Assembly (NCBI GenBank): GCA_902168085.1
Contig: CABHOP010000046.1
Span: forward strand, 1-57,688
DNA length: 57,688 bases
Origin: an uncultured Bacteroides sp.
Lineage (GTDB): Bacteria; Bacteroidota; Bacteroidia; Chitinophagales; Chitinophagaceae
Direction of reading: 5' to 3'
Each line of letters starts with the position of its first letter. Positions within the stretch are counted from its first letter, which is position 1. The notes under the pieces are model-generated. The model saw nothing but the letters and a program-made list of their open reading frames with translations. It made no database searches and was not told where the DNA came from. Of this stretch, positions 15,000 through 25,165 are shown piece after piece. A program made the position numbers and the translations under genes.

Positions 15000-15989
15000 A
15001 TGCAGCATTTCCCCGTTTCTTCATCTATTCTGTCTACTCCACACCTGGGTGCATGGGTACAGCAACAATGGGCACTTGCAGTAACAGATTGTAAGCTACT
15101 ACGGGCGGGCATCAATCATAGTTACCTCATTACTACCGATACTGATAAATATGTATTGCGCATCTATAGCCTGGGGTGGCGTTCTGCCACTGACATTGCT
15201 GAAGAGATACGGCTTATAAATACGCTGGCTGAAAACGGCATACCCGTATCCACACCTGTAACCGATGCGAGCGGCAACTATATACACAACATCATGGCAC
15301 CCGAAGGAGAAAGGCATGCCGTATTATTTACCTATGCCAAGGGTAATAAGATAATCACCTACCCCGATGCTATGCATACCACCATAGGCCACACCATGGC
15401 GCAGCTGCATTTGTATACGGAAGGCTTATCACTGCAACGCACCACCTACACTCCTGAAACCCTGTTGGTGCAATCCTTGCCATTGCTACATGCTTTTATG
15501 CAACCCGGCAGCGAGGAATTAGAGTATATGCACACCATGCAGGGCAAGCTGCTGGATATCCTGCACCATGCGGATACCTCCCAACTCCGTAATGGTGCCG
15601 TACACCTCGATATATGGTTCGACAACCTGAATATGGATGGCCATAACATCACCCTCTTCGATTTTGATTTTTGCGGCAATGGCTGGCTGTGCTTAGATGT
15701 AGCGTATTACCTCATGCAACTGCACTTTACCGAACCCGACAATGCGGAGTTCCGCCGTAAGACAGCTGCTTTCCTGCAAGGTTATGAAGCCATTATCCCG
15801 CTTACCGTCGAAGAGAAAAGACTATTGCCTGCACTAGGCACTGCACTTTACTTCTTTTACCTGGGTGTGCAATGCCAGCGGTTCGAAAATTATTCCAGCA
15901 TCTTCCTCAGCGATACATACCTGAAACGTTATATTATGCTGCGTGTAAAACGTTGGGCGGACTATTGTGATGCCAACGGATTAGCATAA
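15000..15989 (+). CDS. APH-family phosphotransferase (homoserine kinase II/choline kinase-like)
   Basis: 329 residues of the aminoglycoside-phosphotransferase/protein-kinase-like fold. The N-lobe has LLRAGINHSYLITTDTDKYVLRIY, with the Lys/Arg strand. The catalytic loop HLDIWFDNL is at about 201-209 (Asp as base, Asn for metal), and LFDFDFCGNGWL near 217-228 supplies the metal-binding Asp. The C-terminal helices include PALGTALYFFYLGVQCQRF. The substrate is unknown; homologues in such contexts phosphorylate homoserine, choline or similar small alcohols. Starts 45 nt after the hydrolase pseudogene. Confidence 0.85.
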   Translation: MQHFPVSSSILSTPHLGAWVQQQWALAVTDCKLLRAGINHSYLITTDTDKYVLRIYSLGWRSATDIAEEIRLINTLAENGIPVSTPVTDASGNYIHNIMAPEGERHAVLFTYAKGNKIITYPDAMHTTIGHTMAQLHLYTEGLSLQRTTYTPETLLVQSLPLLHAFMQPGSEELEYMHTMQGKLLDILHHADTSQLRNGAVHLDIWFDNLNMDGHNITLFDFDFCGNGWLCLDVAYYLMQLHFTEPDNAEFRRKTAAFLQGYEAIIPLTVEEKRLLPALGTALYFFYLGVQCQRFENYSSIFLSDTYLKRYIMLRVKRWADYCDANGLA

Positions 15990-16011
15990 TTTCGCAAATT
16001 TTCCGCAAACT

Positions 16012-16560
16012 GTGAAGAAACGCATCCATCGCACTTACCGTGTTACCAAACTGGTTATCTATCGCCAGACACTTGTAGACCCTGAAGACCATATATGGAC
16101 TTTCATGGGCGCGTTCTTAGGCATTGCACTCATTGGGCTGATACACAAAGCACAGTTCGACAGATTAGATAATGTATTCCTTATCGGGTCTTTCGGTGCC
16201 AGTGCGGTATTGATATTCGGTGCTACTAATAGTCCTTTGGCGCAACCCCGAAACCTGGTAGGCGGTCATTTCATTTGTGCCATTATAGGTGTGCTGGTAC
16301 ACAAGCTGGTACCCGGCGATGTATGGCTGCAGGCAGCACTTGCTGTGTCCCTGTCCATAGTGGCTATGCAAATGACAAAAACCATGCACCCGCCCGGTGG
16401 CGCCACTGCATTGATAGCCAATATAGGCTCTGAAAAAATATTGGGTCTCGGCTGGATGTATGTAGTATCTCCCGTCATGTCGGGCGTACTGGTATTGCTG
16501 GTGGTAGCGCTGGTGATAAACAATATACCCAGCCACCGGAATTATCCTTACAGGAAGTAA
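16012..16560 (+). CDS. HPP family integral membrane protein
   Basis: 182 residues from a GTG codon at 16012; no ATG upstream fits. Four TM segments: IWTFMGAFLGIALIGLI, VFLIGSFGASAVLIFG, a pair around HFICAIIGVLVHKL and LQAALAVSLSIVAMQM, and a last one in VVSPVMSGVLVLLVVALVI. The eponymous motif is MHPPGGATAL in TKTMHPPGG. Relatives have been linked to nitrite transport in plants and cyanobacteria, but the substrate here is unknown. 22 nt after the kinase gene and probably read with it. Confidence 0.9.
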   Translation: MKKRIHRTYRVTKLVIYRQTLVDPEDHIWTFMGAFLGIALIGLIHKAQFDRLDNVFLIGSFGASAVLIFGATNSPLAQPRNLVGGHFICAIIGVLVHKLVPGDVWLQAALAVSLSIVAMQMTKTMHPPGGATALIANIGSEKILGLGWMYVVSPVMSGVLVLLVVALVINNIPSHRNYPYRK

Positions 16561-16567
16561 TGGTGTA

Positions 16568-18505
16568 TCAGCGTATCAGCGTTACATCGCCTTTTATCAT
16601 TTCTTCTTTACCCAAACGGTCGTTTACCGATAGTGTCCAGAAATAAGTACCTACATCAGCCATCTGGTTTTTGTAGCGGCCATCCCAGCCCTTGCCTATT
16701 TCATTGGTTTCAAAAACCTTTTCACCCCAGCGGTTATACACACGGAAATAGTTGATTTTTGAATACCCTACACTCAGCATTTTCAGGTAATCGTTCAGGC
16801 CATCGCCATTGGGTGTAAAACCATTGGGTACAAACAAGGATGATTGGTTTACAACCCATACCTGTATGGAGTCATCACCCTCGCAGCCAGCGTTGCTGCT
16901 TATATGTACATTGTACCTGTATATACCCGTATCCGGATAGTTACCTACTGGGTTATTCACATCCGTACGGTTCAGCCGGTCTCCCGGTGTCCAGGCATAT
17001 TGGGCACCACCACTGGCGCGGAAATTGATTATTTCGCCCTTTACGATGATGGTATCATTACCTGCAAACGGTACAAAGTGTTCTATCTGCACCTGTTTGG
17101 ACATTGTATCCTTACAACCTTTTATGGTAGATGATATCAGCGTTACCGTATAGTCGCCGCCTGTTCCAAACGCATGCGTCGGGTTCTGGTCGGTAGAGGT
17201 ACCGCCATCACCAAAGCTCCATTCCCATTTATTTACAGGTTTATAAGTAGCTTCCGAAAGATCGGTGAATTGTATAGGTGTATTGGGGCAAGGCAGCCCT
17301 TCATACCTATACTCGGCTTCGTGCAGCGGGTATATCTTTACTAGTCTCGATATGCTATCAGGACAAGTACTGCCCCTGTTCACTACCAGTTGCACTTCAT
17401 AAGTACCGGTATCAGGATAAGTATAGGTAGGTTGAAATTCTGTAGATGTGGCACCCGGCACACCCAAATCCCAGTAATATTCAAACCCACCCTGGCTGTT
17501 ATTGATAAAGCCTACCGTTTTGTCTTTGCAGTTTACAATGTAGGTATTGAACTCGTCAGACAGTTGTGGTATATCTGCCACTACAGCCTTAGAACAGTTG
17601 GTAACCACAAACTGAAATTCCCTGTGCACCGTATTGATGCGCACCCCATTGCGCCATTCATGGCAGCATACAGATACTACGTAGCGCCCTTGTATATTCG
17701 GCGTGCCTGTTATTAATCCACTGCGCGGGTCTATCTGTATAATAGGATTGCCGCCCATAGGCCTTGTAGCTGAAAAGCCCGTACGATACCCAAAGCTGGG
17801 CGATGGCGGGTTAGGCTGGTACACATTCAACGGCGGTGGCAGTGTAGGTGATGGCCACGGCTTCGGATTTTCCGGCGTACCACCGGGATATGCATCACAA
17901 AACTCATAGCTCAGTGAATCGCCATCGCTATCGGTAGCACCATGGTCATATACCAGCGGGTTGTTTACACAAATAATTTGCGGTGGGTAGTTTTTGAATA
18001 CAGCACTGCTATTACAGGCCGCCAGGTTAGCAGGGGGTATATCGCAGTAAATGGTAGCGCCCACTTCCGATGGCCTCAGCAGGTTGTTGATGCTACCATT
18101 CCGGCAGCAACGGGTATATATCACCCGATAACCCTCATCGCTTGGTGGTAGGGTATATGTTCTTACAAAGCTCACTTTACGCAGGCAGGTAGCCGGCGGG
18201 TTGTTCACACAGCTATTGCTGAAGTTGGGCGGCACGGATATATCAGCGCTGGAAGGTAATTGTTCGCGCGGGTATAGGGGTAGCCCGCCCGGCGTGAATA
18301 TACCCAGGAATGCAGGGTCATCCTGAGCACGGGCGCTATCTAAACCGGTAAGGCAATCCTGGTAAATATCTATGCGCACTTCATACCTGTTATTGCCCAG
18401 GCAGCGGTACGTAATTTCCCCACCTACCAGGTGGGTAGCATTTGCAGGAAATATGATGCCTGTCAACAAAGTTAATACCAGTCCGATAAATACAAGGCCC
18501 CGCAT
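16568..18505 (-). CDS. PKD-domain protein with T9SS type B sorting domain
   Basis: 645 residues, extracellular. Signal peptide about 1-23 (MRGLVFIGLVLTLLTGIIFPANA). The N-terminal module THLVGGEITYRCLGNNRYEVRIDIYQDC (24-51) is typical of gliding-motility-associated surface proteins. Then a cadherin-like stretch, at least two PKD modules (about 325-480, with YTYPDTGTYEVQLVV and KWEWSFGDGG), and the type B C-terminal domain from about 560 (FVPNGFTPNGDGLND, FRVYNRWGEKVFET, VGTYFWTL) to the end. The last domain is cut off during T9SS export and directs attachment to the cell surface or release, often as adhesin. No operon partner. Confidence 0.92.
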   Translation of the reverse strand: MRGLVFIGLVLTLLTGIIFPANATHLVGGEITYRCLGNNRYEVRIDIYQDCLTGLDSARAQDDPAFLGIFTPGGLPLYPREQLPSSADISVPPNFSNSCVNNPPATCLRKVSFVRTYTLPPSDEGYRVIYTRCCRNGSINNLLRPSEVGATIYCDIPPANLAACNSSAVFKNYPPQIICVNNPLVYDHGATDSDGDSLSYEFCDAYPGGTPENPKPWPSPTLPPPLNVYQPNPPSPSFGYRTGFSATRPMGGNPIIQIDPRSGLITGTPNIQGRYVVSVCCHEWRNGVRINTVHREFQFVVTNCSKAVVADIPQLSDEFNTYIVNCKDKTVGFINNSQGGFEYYWDLGVPGATSTEFQPTYTYPDTGTYEVQLVVNRGSTCPDSISRLVKIYPLHEAEYRYEGLPCPNTPIQFTDLSEATYKPVNKWEWSFGDGGTSTDQNPTHAFGTGGDYTVTLISSTIKGCKDTMSKQVQIEHFVPFAGNDTIIVKGEIINFRASGGAQYAWTPGDRLNRTDVNNPVGNYPDTGIYRYNVHISSNAGCEGDDSIQVWVVNQSSLFVPNGFTPNGDGLNDYLKMLSVGYSKINYFRVYNRWGEKVFETNEIGKGWDGRYKNQMADVGTYFWTLSVNDRLGKEEMIKGDVTLIR

Positions 18506-18519
18506 GTTACTCTAATTGG

Positions 18520-19329
18520 TTATTTGGCTTTACAATAGCTTGCAAAATCCGCCAGGTCTTTTACAAGGTGTATGGGCTCTTCCAGCATACTCATGTGTGG
18601 ACTCTCTTCATACACCGATACAAAGTTAACGTTTGCCAGCTGTGTTTGTTGCATCACCACGCTCATCGGCACCACCGTGTCTTCCTTTCCTATTATCCAC
18701 TGCACCGGGAAAGCTGCATTACGCAAGGTATCTGTCCTGTCGGGCCTAATTATCATGGCATTGTAAAATGCTACCAGGCTCTCTGCCGCTATCTGCAGCC
18801 CGCGTTCCGTCTGCTCTTTTATCATCTCGGGATGCTCCTTTTTATATCGCTCTGAAAAAAGCCCCGGTATCATTTGCCTTACAAAAACATCTTTGCCACC
18901 CTTTTCTATTACACCTATTGCCTTTCGTCTTGTTTCTTTCTTCTCATCGGTATCAGCCGTTGCGGTGCTATGTACTAAAGATAACCCTTTTACAGAAGAC
19001 GGGTATTTTTCGGCAAAAGCAAGTGCGGTATAGCCGCCCATAGAATGCCCCACCACTACTACCCTTTCCACGTTCTCATTTTCGCATACCAGTTTCACGG
19101 CATGTGCCAGGTCTTCTATGGTTAGCGGTGTGGAAGGCAGCTTGCTGCCACCTGCGCCCGGCAGGTCGGGCACTATCACGGTAAAGTTATCGGCCAGTGT
19201 GGGCCATACTTCGCGCCACAGCCCGCCGTTTTCCGGAAAGCCATGTATCAGTACCACGGCAGGCCCGGTGCCGGCAATGCTATAGCTCAGCCCGGGAAAC
19301 TGTTCTGTTTCAATTGTTTTGATTGCCAC
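18520..19329 (-). CDS. Alpha/beta fold hydrolase
   Basis: 269 residues, cytoplasmic (no signal). Oxyanion hole at HGFPENGG (29-36), nucleophile Ser96 in GHSMGG (94-99), acid Asp in IGKEDTVVP (about 216-224), catalytic His in ESPHMSMLEEP near 246. Layout is that of the haloalkane dehalogenase/esterase (PF00561/PF12697) group. Substrate cannot be predicted. Its ATG lies 2 nt after the stop of the Lnb-like gene, so the two are co-transcribed. Confidence 0.9.
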   Translation of the reverse strand: MAIKTIETEQFPGLSYSIAGTGPAVVLIHGFPENGGLWREVWPTLADNFTVIVPDLPGAGGSKLPSTPLTIEDLAHAVKLVCENENVERVVVVGHSMGGYTALAFAEKYPSSVKGLSLVHSTATADTDEKKETRRKAIGVIEKGGKDVFVRQMIPGLFSERYKKEHPEMIKEQTERGLQIAAESLVAFYNAMIIRPDRTDTLRNAAFPVQWIIGKEDTVVPMSVVMQQTQLANVNFVSVYEESPHMSMLEEPIHLVKDLADFASYCKAK

Positions 19330-19331
19330 TG

Positions 19332-20516
19332 TTATGTATTTGATTTACCCTGCTTATAAATCATGCCATATATGAATAGCAGCGACAGCAGCAGCGGCCA
19401 CAGTTCATACAGTGCCATTTGCTGAATGCGTAACAGGTGTAGTATCAGCGCTACGATGATGAGCACAATACCCGTCACAGCATACCCGCCCTTTTTCCGC
19501 TTACTGGCAAATGCCATTACCAGGTTGGTAGGCAATGCCCATAATATATTCCAGTTGTTGTGGCAGCCCTGGTGGTCGGTACCGAACCACATTACGAGCA
19601 TTAATGTACCCAGCAGCCCCGTTACAAATAATACGATGGTGGTCATGGTCTTACCCAACCCTTTCAGCGATGGTACTAACAAACCTGTTATGGTGAGTAA
19701 TGCTACCAGCAGCATCACAATAAGCGGCTGGTTGATGCCTGCGGGTTTGTGTTCGGAACCGGGTATTATTAATGTTACATCGCCTGCTACTTTCTTTCCT
19801 TTCAGGGTAGCGCCGGCCATACCATCGCGCAGGTAGTCGGGCAGAAACATAATATCTGCATTGGTCATCACCCTGTCTATAGGGCTGCCCAATAATATAT
19901 TCACACCTACGCGCTGCCAGTGTACACGATAAAAGTATTCGTTGATGATCTGGCGAAAGGTAAGACGGCTGTCTTCAGGTACTACCCGTGCGTATTTAAA
20001 CTTGCTGCCCAGTGCAAACGGGAACACATCGCGGATGCGGGTAGCACAGTTATCAAAGAAGAAATCATATTTGTAATAACGGTACTCTTCCCGTGCATTG
20101 TTTTTCAGAAAGCTGTAGATGGCTTCTTTCTGCGGGCCGGTTATATGCAGCAGTTGCTCCTGCACACTGCGTTTGGCCGATGTATATTCTGCCAGGAATG
20201 ATTCATATGGATAAAAAGATACATAGTATAGCAGTTTCCCCCTCATAAATTTCATCTGGAAGTTCTCTTCATACCCGTCAAACGTACCATAGTTATATAC
20301 AATATCGGTACCGTTTACACTGTCTGTAATGCGTATAGCCGTGTGGCCGAAGGTTTCGTATATCTCATCGCCTACACCGCATGTAAGCAGGCTCACACGC
20401 AGGTGGCTGTTGTCTGCAGCGCTATCGGCAGGTGCTGCGGCAACCGTATCAGTTTGTGCTATTGTGGTGAAAAAAGAGCAAGCTATAAGGAGTAATAATG
20501 TAAGCTTCTTTATCAT
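19332..20516 (-). CDS. DUF4105 / Lnb-like periplasmic-domain membrane protein
   Basis: 394 residues. Signal peptide (MIKKLTLLLLIACSFFTTIA). The periplasmic domain has the DUF4105 hallmarks: VSLLTCGVGDEIYETFGHTAIRI, VYNYGTFDGYEENFQMKFMRGKLLYYV, and YRYYKYDFFFDNCATRIRDVF with the conserved His, Asn and Cys. From about 255 onward there are about five TM helices. A DUF4105 protein of Bacteroides (Lnb) has been described as the enzyme that N-acylates mature lipoproteins, replacing Lnt; this protein is a candidate for that role by family only. Precedes a hydrolase gene by 2 nt. Confidence 0.85.
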   Translation of the reverse strand: MIKKLTLLLLIACSFFTTIAQTDTVAAAPADSAADNSHLRVSLLTCGVGDEIYETFGHTAIRITDSVNGTDIVYNYGTFDGYEENFQMKFMRGKLLYYVSFYPYESFLAEYTSAKRSVQEQLLHITGPQKEAIYSFLKNNAREEYRYYKYDFFFDNCATRIRDVFPFALGSKFKYARVVPEDSRLTFRQIINEYFYRVHWQRVGVNILLGSPIDRVMTNADIMFLPDYLRDGMAGATLKGKKVAGDVTLIIPGSEHKPAGINQPLIVMLLVALLTITGLLVPSLKGLGKTMTTIVLFVTGLLGTLMLVMWFGTDHQGCHNNWNILWALPTNLVMAFASKRKKGGYAVTGIVLIIVALILHLLRIQQMALYELWPLLLSLLFIYGMIYKQGKSNT

Positions 20517-20523
20517 GGCGGCA

Positions 20524-20557
20524 AAATAAGAAAAGGCTGCCAGTATCTGACAGCCTT
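20524..20557 (-). terminator. Terminator of the sdhCAB operon
   Basis: On the minus strand AAGGCTGTCA...TGGCAGCCTT (20533-20557, one C.A mismatch, 5-nt loop) is followed by TTCTTATTTT. It separates sdhB from the Lnb-like gene. Confidence 0.7.
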
Positions 20558-20583
20558 ACTTGTTATTTTTAAATTCTTGTTAT

Positions 20584-21360
20584 TTATATCGAGTTCTGAG
20601 AACCACCTGCAGTCATAGAACCAATGTACTCCCGGTTCAGGCGGGCAATGTTTTCCAGCGATATACCTTTAGGACATTCCGCCTCGCAGGCACCTATATT
20701 GGTACAGCTGCCAAAGCCTTCTTTATCCATCTGCTGTATCATGTTTGTAACACGTGTCTTACGTTCAGGATCGCCCTGCGGCAGCATAGCCAGGTGCGAT
20801 ACTTTGGCTGATACGAACAACATGGCCGATGCATTAGGGCAAGCTGCTACACACGCACCGCAACCAATACATGCTGCTGATGCGAAAGATTCGTCGGCTT
20901 CATGCTTCTCAATGGGTATCGCATTTGCATCCACAGCATTACCTGTGTTTACAGATACATAGCCACCGGCTTGTATGATGCGGTCGAAAGCCTCACGGTC
21001 TACCACCAGGTCTTTTATCACCGGGAAGGCATTGGCCCTCCATGGTTCTACCACTATGGTGTCACCATCTTTATACTCGCGCATATGCAGCTGGCAGGTA
21101 GTGGTATGATGCCACGGTCCATGTGCACGGCCATTGATATACATACTACACATACCGCAGATACCTTCGCGGCAATCGTGGTCGAAAGCAATAGGTTCTT
21201 TACCTTCTGCTATCAATTGCTCATTCAGCACATCAAACATTTCCAGGAACGACATTTCAGAAGAAATGTTTTTCACCTGGTATGTTTCAAAACGACCTTT
21301 CTCGTTCCTGTTTTTTTGCTTCCACACTTTCAGTGTGAGATTCATGTTATAATGCTCCAT
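20584..21360 (-). CDS. sdhB: Succinate dehydrogenase/fumarate reductase iron-sulfur subunit
   Basis: 258 residues. Iron-sulfur ligands are visible in order: 2Fe-2S in [19 protein letters not shown] with the following C, 4Fe-4S in [17 protein letters not shown], and 3Fe-4S/4Fe-4S in [16 protein letters not shown]. It carries electrons from SdhA's FAD to the membrane quinone site in SdhC. Third gene of sdhC-sdhA-sdhB on the minus strand, 79 nt after sdhA. A Q-loop-type [13 protein letters not shown] segment follows the first cluster. Ends before a clear terminator. Confidence 0.96.
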   Translation of the reverse strand: MEHYNMNLTLKVWKQKNRNEKGRFETYQVKNISSEMSFLEMFDVLNEQLIAEGKEPIAFDHDCREGICGMCSMYINGRAHGPWHHTTTCQLHMREYKDGDTIVVEPWRANAFPVIKDLVVDREAFDRIIQAGGYVSVNTGNAVDANAIPIEKHEADESFASAACIGCGACVAACPNASAMLFVSAKVSHLAMLPQGDPERKTRVTNMIQQMDKEGFGSCTNIGACEAECPKGISLENIARLNREYIGSMTAGGSQNSI

Positions 21361-21439
21361 AGAAGCCGATCCCTTTTGGGAGTTTTATTTAAAAAATAAA
21401 TTAATATCCTTTACCGTAGCCCCTTCAGGGGTTGGGGTC

Positions 21440-23416
21440 TTATTTATAAGAACGTTGCGTAGGATGAACCACATCGTAGATCAGATCTTCTTTGTGCAGT
21501 TCATACTGGCTTTCGCCTTTATATTCCCAGGCTGCTACATACATATATCCTTCATCCTGGCGCAGTGCTTCACCATCCTCTGTCTGGTACTCTTCGCGGA
21601 AGTGGCCACCGCAGCTTTCGTTACGGTTCAGCGCATCTATACACATCAGCTCACCCAGTTCCAGGAAGTCGGCCACGCGGTTAGCTTTATCCAGCTCAGG
21701 GTTGTGCTCATTTATTTCACCCGGTATGCGCACATTGCTCCAGAATTCTTTGCGCAATGCTTTTATTTCTTCTATCGCTTCTTTCAGCCCTTGGGCGTTA
21801 CGCGCCATGCCGCATTTATCCCACATTATTTTGCCTAAGCGTTTGTGGAAACTTTCCACGCTTTCCGTACCCTTAATGCTCATCAGTCTGTTGATGCGCT
21901 CGCGCACTTCATTCTCTGCAGCTACAAAGGCAGGATGGTCTGTTGGTATCGCTTTGGTACGGATATCGTCAGCCAGGTTGTTACCCAGTGTGTATGGTAT
22001 TACAAAGTAACCATCGGCCAGGCCCTGCATCAGTGCCGATGCACCCAGGCGGTTGGCACCATGGTCGCTGAAGTTAGCCTCACCCAGTGCATACAGGCCA
22101 GGTACGGTTGTTTGCAGTTCATAATCTACCCATATACCACCCATGGTATAGTGCACCGCAGGGTATATGCGCATAGGCACTTCATATGGGTTCTCACCTG
22201 TTATCTTTTCATACATTTCAAACAGGTTACCGTACTTCTCTTTTACTACATCTTTACCCAGTGCTATGATAGTAGCCTTGTCAGCATTGGCCAAACCTTG
22301 CTTGTTAGCTTCTATCTTACCATAACGCTCTATCGCTGAAGCATAGTCAAGGTACACCGCTTGTTTCGATGCACCTACACCATAACCGGCATCGCAACGC
22401 TCTTTAGCGGCACGGCTGGCCACGTCGCGCGGTACCAGGTTACCGAAGGCTGGGTACCTGCGCTCCAGGTAATAATCCCTTTCTTCTTCAGGTATCTCAT
22501 TGGCTTTGCGGGTATCACCTTGTTTTTTAGGCACCCATATACGGCCATCATTACGCAGCGATTCCGACATCAATGTCAGTTTCGACTGGTGGTCGCCACT
22601 TACAGGTATACACGTTGGGTGTATCTGTGTAAAGCATGGGTTACCGAAGAAAGCACCTTTCTTGTGTGCTTTCCACGCGGCTGTTACGTTACTGCCCATC
22701 GCGTTGGTAGACAGGTAGAATACGTTACCGTAACCACCGCTGCACAGCAGTACGGCATGGCCAAAGTGGCGCTCCAGCTCACCTGTTACCAGGTTGCGAA
22801 CGATTACACCACGTGCCTTGCCCTCTACCATTACGATATCCAGCATTTCGTGGCGGCTGTATTGTTTCACATTACCAAGGGCCACCTGGCGTTCCAGCGC
22901 CTGGTAAGCTCCTATCAGTAGTTGTTGCCCGGTTTGTCCCGCTGCGTAAAAGGTACGCTGCACCTGTGTACCACCAAAAGAACGGTTGCTCAACAGGCCA
23001 CCATACTCACGTGCAAAAGGTACACCCTGTGCTACGCACTGGTCAATGATATTGGCACTCACACTCGCCAAACGGTAAACGTTTGCTTCGCGTGCACGGT
23101 AGTCACCGCCTTTTACGGTATCATAAAACAGGCGGTAGGTGCTGTCACCATCATTCTGATAGTTTTTAGCGGCATTGATACCACCCTGCGCAGCAATAGA
23201 GTGCGCACGGCGCGGACTATCCTGGAAACAGAATGTTTTTACTTTATATCCCAGCTCGCCCAGTGATGCGGCTGCAGATGCACCGGCAAGGCCGGTACCT
23301 ATTACAATTACTTCAAGCTGGCGTTTATTGGCAGGGTTTACCAGTTTACAAGTGGATTTATACTTTTCCCACTTTTCAGCCAGTTCGCCTGCAGGTATTT
23401 TAGAATTCAGTGGCAT
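21440..23416 (-). CDS. sdhA: Succinate dehydrogenase flavoprotein subunit
   Basis: 658 residues, typical of the Bacteroidota/epsilon-type (B-type) enzyme. FAD-binding [17 protein letters not shown] near the N-terminus; the FAD-linking His region in [18 protein letters not shown]; substrate/active-site region with [20 protein letters not shown] and [22 protein letters not shown]-domain end [25 protein letters not shown]. Oxidises succinate to fumarate in the TCA cycle, as respiratory complex II. Lies between sdhC and sdhB with short gaps (44 and 79 nt). Confidence 0.96.
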   Translation of the reverse strand: MPLNSKIPAGELAEKWEKYKSTCKLVNPANKRQLEVIVIGTGLAGASAAASLGELGYKVKTFCFQDSPRRAHSIAAQGGINAAKNYQNDGDSTYRLFYDTVKGGDYRAREANVYRLASVSANIIDQCVAQGVPFAREYGGLLSNRSFGGTQVQRTFYAAGQTGQQLLIGAYQALERQVALGNVKQYSRHEMLDIVMVEGKARGVIVRNLVTGELERHFGHAVLLCSGGYGNVFYLSTNAMGSNVTAAWKAHKKGAFFGNPCFTQIHPTCIPVSGDHQSKLTLMSESLRNDGRIWVPKKQGDTRKANEIPEEERDYYLERRYPAFGNLVPRDVASRAAKERCDAGYGVGASKQAVYLDYASAIERYGKIEANKQGLANADKATIIALGKDVVKEKYGNLFEMYEKITGENPYEVPMRIYPAVHYTMGGIWVDYELQTTVPGLYALGEANFSDHGANRLGASALMQGLADGYFVIPYTLGNNLADDIRTKAIPTDHPAFVAAENEVRERINRLMSIKGTESVESFHKRLGKIMWDKCGMARNAQGLKEAIEEIKALRKEFWSNVRIPGEINEHNPELDKANRVADFLELGELMCIDALNRNESCGGHFREEYQTEDGEALRQDEGYMYVAAWEYKGESQYELHKEDLIYDVVHPTQRSYK

Positions 23417-23460
23417 ATCTTCTACGCTATGAAAATGTTTATTAAAATATAATTACACGC

Positions 23461-24129
23461 TTACCCTATCCAATGAAAGAAGAAAGCTATCGGCATCAAT
23501 GCAAAGATGATAGGTACGATAATGGAAAAACCAACGCCTACCGCTTTTATCATGCCCTTATACCTGTTGGTAGCCAGGCCCAGTGTTTGAAAGGCACTGT
23601 AAAAACCATGCACCAGGTGCCATGCCAGCGATATGCAGCCAAAAAGATATATTACTACGATTATCGGGTTTTGGAATGTATCGCGCATCATGCCATACAG
23701 GTCCAGCTCACCGTTGCCCATTGTTTGAGAAGCACGGTTAGGCGCCCAGAAGGCAGAGATATGTATTACCAGGAATAACAGGATGAGCGTACCCAGTATA
23801 CCCATAGAGCGGCTATACCATTTGCTGGTAGCATTACCTGCAGATACTTCGTAACGCACGCTGCGGCCCGAACGGTTCTTAGCCCACAACTTCAGGCCTT
23901 GTACAATGTGGAGTATCAAAAAAGCAAAAAGGCCGATTTCAGTAATACGAATAACAACATTTGTACCCATGAAATGTGCGGCCTCTGTAAATTTCTCACC
24001 ACCATCGTTCCAGAAAATCATTGCGTTGACGTAACAATGGACTACCAGGAACAGGATGAGAAATAACCCGGTAAGTGCCATCTGAAGTTTTTTACCTACC
24101 GAGGTAGAAAATGAATTTTTCCAAGACAT
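23461..24129 (-). CDS. sdhC: Succinate dehydrogenase cytochrome b subunit
   Basis: 222 residues from the ATG at 24129 (MSWKNSFSTSVGKKLQMALTG); the longer open frame to 24222 covers the promoter. Five TM helices: LFLILFLVVHCYVNAM, ITEIGLFAFLILHIVQGLKLW, MGILGTLILLFLVIHI, PIIVVIYLFGCISLAWHLVHGF, and VGFSIIVPIIFALMPIAFFF. His residues in helices 1, 2, 3 and 4 fit two heme b groups, the fused single-subunit B-type anchor. Reduces menaquinone in the membrane. First gene of the operon. Confidence 0.93.
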   Translation of the reverse strand: MSWKNSFSTSVGKKLQMALTGLFLILFLVVHCYVNAMIFWNDGGEKFTEAAHFMGTNVVIRITEIGLFAFLILHIVQGLKLWAKNRSGRSVRYEVSAGNATSKWYSRSMGILGTLILLFLVIHISAFWAPNRASQTMGNGELDLYGMMRDTFQNPIIVVIYLFGCISLAWHLVHGFYSAFQTLGLATNRYKGMIKAVGVGFSIIVPIIFALMPIAFFFHWIG

Positions 24130-24180
24130 AAATCCCGATAAATTGATTTGTAATTTGATTGTAAAAATTTCCCGATTTTG

Positions 24181-24188
24181 CAAAGATA
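24181..24188 (-). promoter_or_regulatory. -7 box of the sdhCAB operon
   Basis: TATCTTTG on the minus strand, an exact TAnnTTTG match, 51 nt upstream of the sdhC ATG. No clear TTTG -33 element at the usual distance. Confidence 0.4.
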
Positions 24189-24266
24189 ATAGCCAAAACC
24201 TAAAACCTAAAGCGAAAATCAATAAAGAACATATTTAATTATCCATATGAATGCACTAAATGCTTG

Positions 24267-24836
24267 CTACTCACCTGCATCCAGCCTCAGCATTTGGTTA
24301 TCTACCAACTGAAACAAGTGCTGCGGCTGGAATGTTCGCCAGTTGGGGTGCTCAAACAGTTTAACATACTTATCTATATGACTGCGCGTAAAATCATACT
24401 GAGTTTGCTGCGGCATGTCTATTGCAGCTATCCACCCTCCTTCATCTTTTATATCGTCATACCACTCTTCATAATACGCATCATCGCTGCTATGAAAGTT
24501 CATCACATTCTCGCTTATGAGTATGAACTTGTAGATGCCTTTATCAATCAATGGGTCTATAATGCTGCGCTTTAGCTGCATGATGTCATTCTCTACGGCA
24601 TCATTCCACTCCCCTATCAGCTCTATTATGACGTAGTTCAGGTCGTAGTCGGCAAAGAGTATCTTCAGGTACAGCGTGCGCGACCCGAACTCATCCCACT
24701 GCGGATGTATGTAATAATTGTAAACCGTATTGGAAAACTCAAATTCACTATACTCCCTTCCATAAAAGGGAGAGTTCTCATCTTCCTCGGCTGTGTATAA
24801 GTGTCGCCAGTTATAGTATGGTTCTATTTCGTGCAT
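24267..24836 (-). CDS. Conserved-looking hypothetical protein
   Basis: 189 residues, acidic, no signal or TM segment. Rich in aromatic residues (PYYNWRHLYTAEEDENSPFYGREYSEFEF). The middle (LYLKILFADYDLNYVIIELIGEWNDAVENDIMQLKRSIIDPLIDKGIYKFILISENVMNF) looks like an alternating alpha/beta domain. No family recognised. Its ATG starts at the base right after the stop of the rhodanese gene, so it is the last gene of the ddl-PASTA-T9SS-rhodanese run. Confidence 0.75.
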   Translation of the reverse strand: MHEIEPYYNWRHLYTAEEDENSPFYGREYSEFEFSNTVYNYYIHPQWDEFGSRTLYLKILFADYDLNYVIIELIGEWNDAVENDIMQLKRSIIDPLIDKGIYKFILISENVMNFHSSDDAYYEEWYDDIKDEGGWIAAIDMPQQTQYDFTRSHIDKYVKLFEHPNWRTFQPQHLFQLVDNQMLRLDAGE

Positions 24837-25154
24837 CTATAATGTTGCGTTTCCAAACTTCTCCTGCCATGCCATCACTCCACCTGTTACATTTTTGGTA
24901 TTGGTAAAGCCTATCTGTTCAAGCACCATACATGCCTGCATGCTGCGCTTGCCGCTACGGCAGTGCACAATAAGTTCTTCATTTTTCAGCTCATCCAGTT
25001 CATCTATCTGCATGCTCATAATGTTACCCAATGGTATCAGCTTGGCACCGATGTTGAATTCAGCATATTCATCAGGCTCCCTTACATCTATCACGTTCAG
25101 TTTCTCGCCTGCATCTACGCGTTGTTTCAGTTCTTCTACAGATATTTCCTGCAT
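24837..25154 (-). CDS. Rhodanese-like domain protein
   Basis: 105 residues, a single rhodanese domain. NVIDVREPDEYAEFNI (20-35) is the CH2A-type motif and the active-site loop is HCRSGKRS with Cys65, so it should be a catalytically competent persulfide carrier (GlpE-like). Cytoplasmic. Abuts the next gene without a gap and starts 11 nt after the T9SS protein's stop. Confidence 0.92.
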   Translation of the reverse strand: MQEISVEELKQRVDAGEKLNVIDVREPDEYAEFNIGAKLIPLGNIMSMQIDELDELKNEELIVHCRSGKRSMQACMVLEQIGFTNTKNVTGGVMAWQEKFGNATL

Positions 25155-25165
25155 TGTATGTTGGT

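Noticed and set aside
21405-21439. Pyrimidine/purine-rich CCCCTTCAGGGG-type palindrome between sdhA and sdhB
   Set aside because: Short hairpin of a kind common between genes in Bacteroidota; no second clear copy except a loose C5AAG5 at 46966-46982, so not called as a repeat family.
22361-22921. 186-residue plus-strand ORF opposite sdhA
   Set aside because: Antisense shadow of a strongly conserved enzyme.
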